This document shows, piece after piece, positions 61,725-64,000 of a DNA stretch of 64,000 nt (position 1 is its first letter; the number at the start of each line of letters is the position of its first letter). A program made the position numbers and the translations under genes. Location of the stretch: positions 2,914,001 through 2,978,000 of the forward strand of contig NC_067205.1 of the NCBI RefSeq assembly GCF_026262505.1, written 5' to 3'. Below the pieces are notes generated by a model. That model was not told the DNA's origin, made no database searches, and saw only the letters and a program-made list of their open reading frames with translations. The DNA is from Trichomonas vaginalis G3 (Eukaryota; Parabasalia; Trichomonadida; Trichomonadidae).

Positions 61725-62762
61725 ATGTCCGTTGCTTTCGCTGATGCTGATGGTGAACCCCTTCAAAAGGATGAGATTCACATACGCCCACTTGGTGAAT
61801 TCCGCAACGAATTTCAAATGGAACAAAAACTCGGAGCAGGTTATTTCGCTGAAGTTTTTCAGGCAACAGGAAAGAAAGATAATAAGGAATATGCAGTTAA
61901 GGTTATAGATAGAACACAAGCTGCAAATCCACAACGTATTTGGGCCGAAGTGCAAATACAATTACGACTTCAACATCCGAATATTATTAAACTCTATAAG
62001 GTTTTTGCAGATAAATATCATGTTGCTCTTGTTTTGGAATTTGCTAAAGGTGGAGAACTATATGAACACCTGCTTGATAATGAGTCTTACAATGAAATAG
62101 ATGCTGCGTCAATAATTAAACATCTCCTTACAGCTTTAGTATATTTACATAAAAATGGGATAGTTCATAGAGATATCAAGCCAGAAAATATTTTATTTGC
62201 AGATACAGCAGCAAAAGATCCAAAATTAGCAGATTTTGGTCTCTCTGGGTTGTTAATTGAAGGGTCCCTTCTCCATTCATGCGCGGGAACACCTATATTT
62301 ATGGCTCCCGAAGTAATTAAAGCCAAAGGTTATAATTATAGCTGCGATATGTGGAGTGTTGGAATTATGACATACTTATTGCTATGTGGCGAAGTACCAT
62401 TTAATGGCGAGACACATTACGATCTATTTAAGAAAATTTGCTCTGGTGAATTTAAATTTATTGAAGCTTTTGATTCCATTTCAGAAACAGCTAAAGATTT
62501 TATCAAAAATCTTATAGTTGTTGATCCCTCAAAAAGATTTTCTGCTGAAAAAGCTTTGAAGCATCCTTGGATAAATAGTCCTCAAGATGCAGCATTAGGA
62601 ACATCTAGAGGTAAGGTTTTAACATTTTTGCAAGACAGGAGAAAGTTACGCGAATTCCAAGCCGCTAATACAGCCGTTTCATTTATTGGTAAATTGAAAT
62701 TCAAATTAAAGAGCGGAAAGAAGATTGAAAAGAAAATCCCTAAGAAGGTATTACAAAAATAA
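61725..62762 (+). CDS. CAMK-type serine/threonine protein kinase
   Basis: A 345-residue protein. The kinase domain runs from about 30 to 284: glycine loop LGAGYFAEV (36-44), catalytic lysine in YAVKVI (K59), HRDIKPEN (148-155), DFG (170-172), GTPIFMAPE (188-196) and the C-lobe marker DMWSVGIMTYLLLCGEVPF. The substrate-binding features and HPWINSP end match calcium/calmodulin-dependent and related CAMK kinases. The last 60 residues are a basic tail (KLKFKLKSGKKIEKKIPKK) instead of a calmodulin-binding or EF-hand region, so regulation is unclear. It is intronless, with an initiator-like TCATTAAA just upstream of the ATG. All catalytic residues are present. Confidence 0.93.
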   Translation: MSVAFADADGEPLQKDEIHIRPLGEFRNEFQMEQKLGAGYFAEVFQATGKKDNKEYAVKVIDRTQAANPQRIWAEVQIQLRLQHPNIIKLYKVFADKYHVALVLEFAKGGELYEHLLDNESYNEIDAASIIKHLLTALVYLHKNGIVHRDIKPENILFADTAAKDPKLADFGLSGLLIEGSLLHSCAGTPIFMAPEVIKAKGYNYSCDMWSVGIMTYLLLCGEVPFNGETHYDLFKKICSGEFKFIEAFDSISETAKDFIKNLIVVDPSKRFSAEKALKHPWINSPQDAALGTSRGKVLTFLQDRRKLREFQAANTAVSFIGKLKFKLKSGKKIEKKIPKKVLQK

Positions 62763-63107
62763 GAGACGTTTTGTTGCATGCTAAGTAGTGTCAATGTGTA
62801 AACCTCTCAATTTTATCGTCGGGGAAGCAACACAATTCCCTCAAAAATATTGAAAAAATATAGAAAATAAAATGAATTAAGATGTACTTAAAATGAGAAA
62901 TAGATTATGATATTAGATTTTAGAAAAAACAGACTTTTGATATAACTTTTGAGAATCTCATATAAAAAAAAGCATTTAAAAATAAATTTAAATATCTTAT
63001 TTATTTTACTATTGTAAATATATTCTGAGATTTTTAGAAAAAAACACTTTTCATAAGTATTCAATATTTGAGAATACGGTCCAAAAAAAAAATAGATTCT
63101 CTTATAT
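62763..63107. other. Non-coding DNA downstream of the kinase gene
   Basis: AT-rich, with A runs. No gene or repeat is seen before the hairpin array begins. Confidence 0.5.
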
Positions 63108-63480
63108 TTGCTTATATAAAAGGAAACTCTATATCAAATGCGAATGCATGAATCCAGCACCTCTGATAGAGAGTTTCCTCTTATATAAGCGGATCTTTTT
63201 CATGAGTTATTGTTAATATAAAAACATAAAAAGCTACCAATATGAGAAATTAAACCCTGAGAGGTGCCAGTCTAGAACTGGCGCTTCGCAGGGTTTAATT
63301 TCTCTTGACAAATGACAAAACTTGTTCGCAATTGTGAACCATTGCGAGCAAGTTTGCCAGATATCTGGAAGGAATTGCTCCTTATGATATATGCATTGTA
63401 ACTGTATATATCATAAAGAGCAATTCCTTCAATTAAACGCAAAAACTTTGGTGCAATCGTTGCTGATTGCACCAAAGTTT
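63108..63480. repeat. Hairpin array, unique part
   Basis: Five long stems in a row: 63108-63190 (about 28 bp with mismatches, GGAAACTCT...AGAGTTTCC), 63244-63304 (GAGAAATTAAACCCTG/ mirrored, with an internal bulge and a GCCAGT stem), 63317-63356 (AAACTTGTTCGCAAT), 63369-63429 (AAGGAATTGCTCCTTATGAT, about 25 bp) and 63441-63480 (AAAACTTTGGTGCAATC, perfect 17 bp). Loops are 4-20 bases. No coding frame is convincing. Confidence 0.8.
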
Positions 63481-63481
63481 T

Positions 63482-64000
63482 CGAACTTTCCCGAGGGAAT
63501 TGGAGGGTGAGAGATACATAGTCTATCTATGTACCTCCACCCTCCAAATCCCACTCTAAATGGGAGAAACTTTGTTCGCATGTTATCTTATTCAAACAAA
63601 GTTTCTCCCATTTAGAGAAGGAATAGGAGCCTACCAGGCACTGATATATAATCAGTGCTTTGTAGGCTCCTATTCCTAATAGAAAGTTCGAAAACTCGGT
63701 CGCAATTGCATCTGATTGCGACCGAGTTTTCGAACTTTCCCGAGGGAATTGAAGGGTGAGAGGTATATAGTATGCCTATATGCCTCTCACCCTCCAATTC
63801 CTTCTCTGAAGCTGGGAAATTTTGTCCAAATGTTAAACTATTCAGACAAAATTTCCCAGCTTCAGAGAAGGAATAGGAGCCTACCAGGCACTGATATATA
63901 ATCAGTGCTTTGTAGGCTCCTATTCCTAATAGAAAGTTCGAAAACTCGGTCGCAATTGCATCTGATTGCGACCGAGTTTTCGAACTTTCCCGAGGGAATT
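63482..64000 (+). repeat. Hairpin array, tandem part with about 250-bp period
   Basis: The word CGAACTTTCCCGAGGGAATT recurs at 63482, 63731 and 63981. Each unit holds four stems: GAGGGTGAGA-type (left arm at about 63500), an 18-24-bp stem ending in AAACTTTGTT or AAATTTTGT, GGAATAGGAGCCTACC and a perfect 25-bp stem, GAAAGTTCGAAAACTCGGTC plus CGCAAT. The third and fourth hairpins are identical in both units, while the first two differ in sequence but keep pairing. The array runs off the window end. Confidence 0.85.

Overview
The window looks like nuclear DNA of a parabasalid (trichomonad) protist. It is very AT-rich and the genes look intronless. The host genes are typical of that group: an AAAP amino-acid permease, a GT61-type glycosyltransferase and a CAMK-type kinase with an initiator-like TCATTAAA just upstream of its ATG. 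There is also a large Maverick/Polinton and a mariner element. The species cannot be fixed from the sequence; Trichomonas vaginalis or a relative would fit.

Left flank (1-8462): the end of a reading frame (1-99), a GT61-like glycosyltransferase (668-1957, minus), then about 6.5 kb of non-coding DNA. Most of that is a non-autonomous DNA element (2739-6643, 8-bp target duplication) whose left terminal repeat was later hit by a 244-bp MITE.

Centre (8469-51304): a 42.8-kb Polinton/Maverick fossil with about 317-bp terminal inverted repeats and a 6-bp target duplication, TGTGTA. From left to right it holds small structural genes, a probable major capsid gene, a packaging ATPase, a conserved structural cassette, a tail-fibre-like gene, a KilA-N gene, a primase/SF3-helicase flanked by 121-bp repeats, an integrase, a protein-primed DNA polymerase B and a large unknown gene. 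It is broken in about ten places, including two insertions. One insertion is an intact-looking mariner (44779-46077) at the integrase gene. The other is a second virus-like element (21196-43282, 22.1 kb, 5-bp target duplication TTTGT), which sits inside a small gene of the outer element. The inner element has no PolB. It carries its own integrase, KilA-N protein, primase/helicase, packaging ATPase, capsid-associated genes and a 1060-residue fibre with phage-like H-x-H repeats. About 8.4 kb of it is present twice, as two giant inverted arms. The inner element is also broken (roughly thirty breaks, mostly in the left arm).

The KilA-N plus primase/helicase module is nearly identical in the inner and outer elements but lies in opposite orientation relative to the adjoining fibre gene, and repeat arrays bound it in both places. 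This suggests recent exchange or flipping of a replication module between a PolB-type Polinton and a primase/helicase-type Polinton-like virus.

Right flank (51311-64000): an AAAP transporter (52112-53395), a hairpin-rich MULE-like element (55445-56094, 9-bp target duplication), a small low-complexity protein (56729-57190), an unknown possibly VPS9-like protein (57224-58564, minus), a TIR element carrying a tRNA-like promoter (58575-59848), a CAMK-like kinase (61725-62762), and finally an array of long near-perfect hairpins (63108 to the window end), part of which repeats with a period of about 250 bp.
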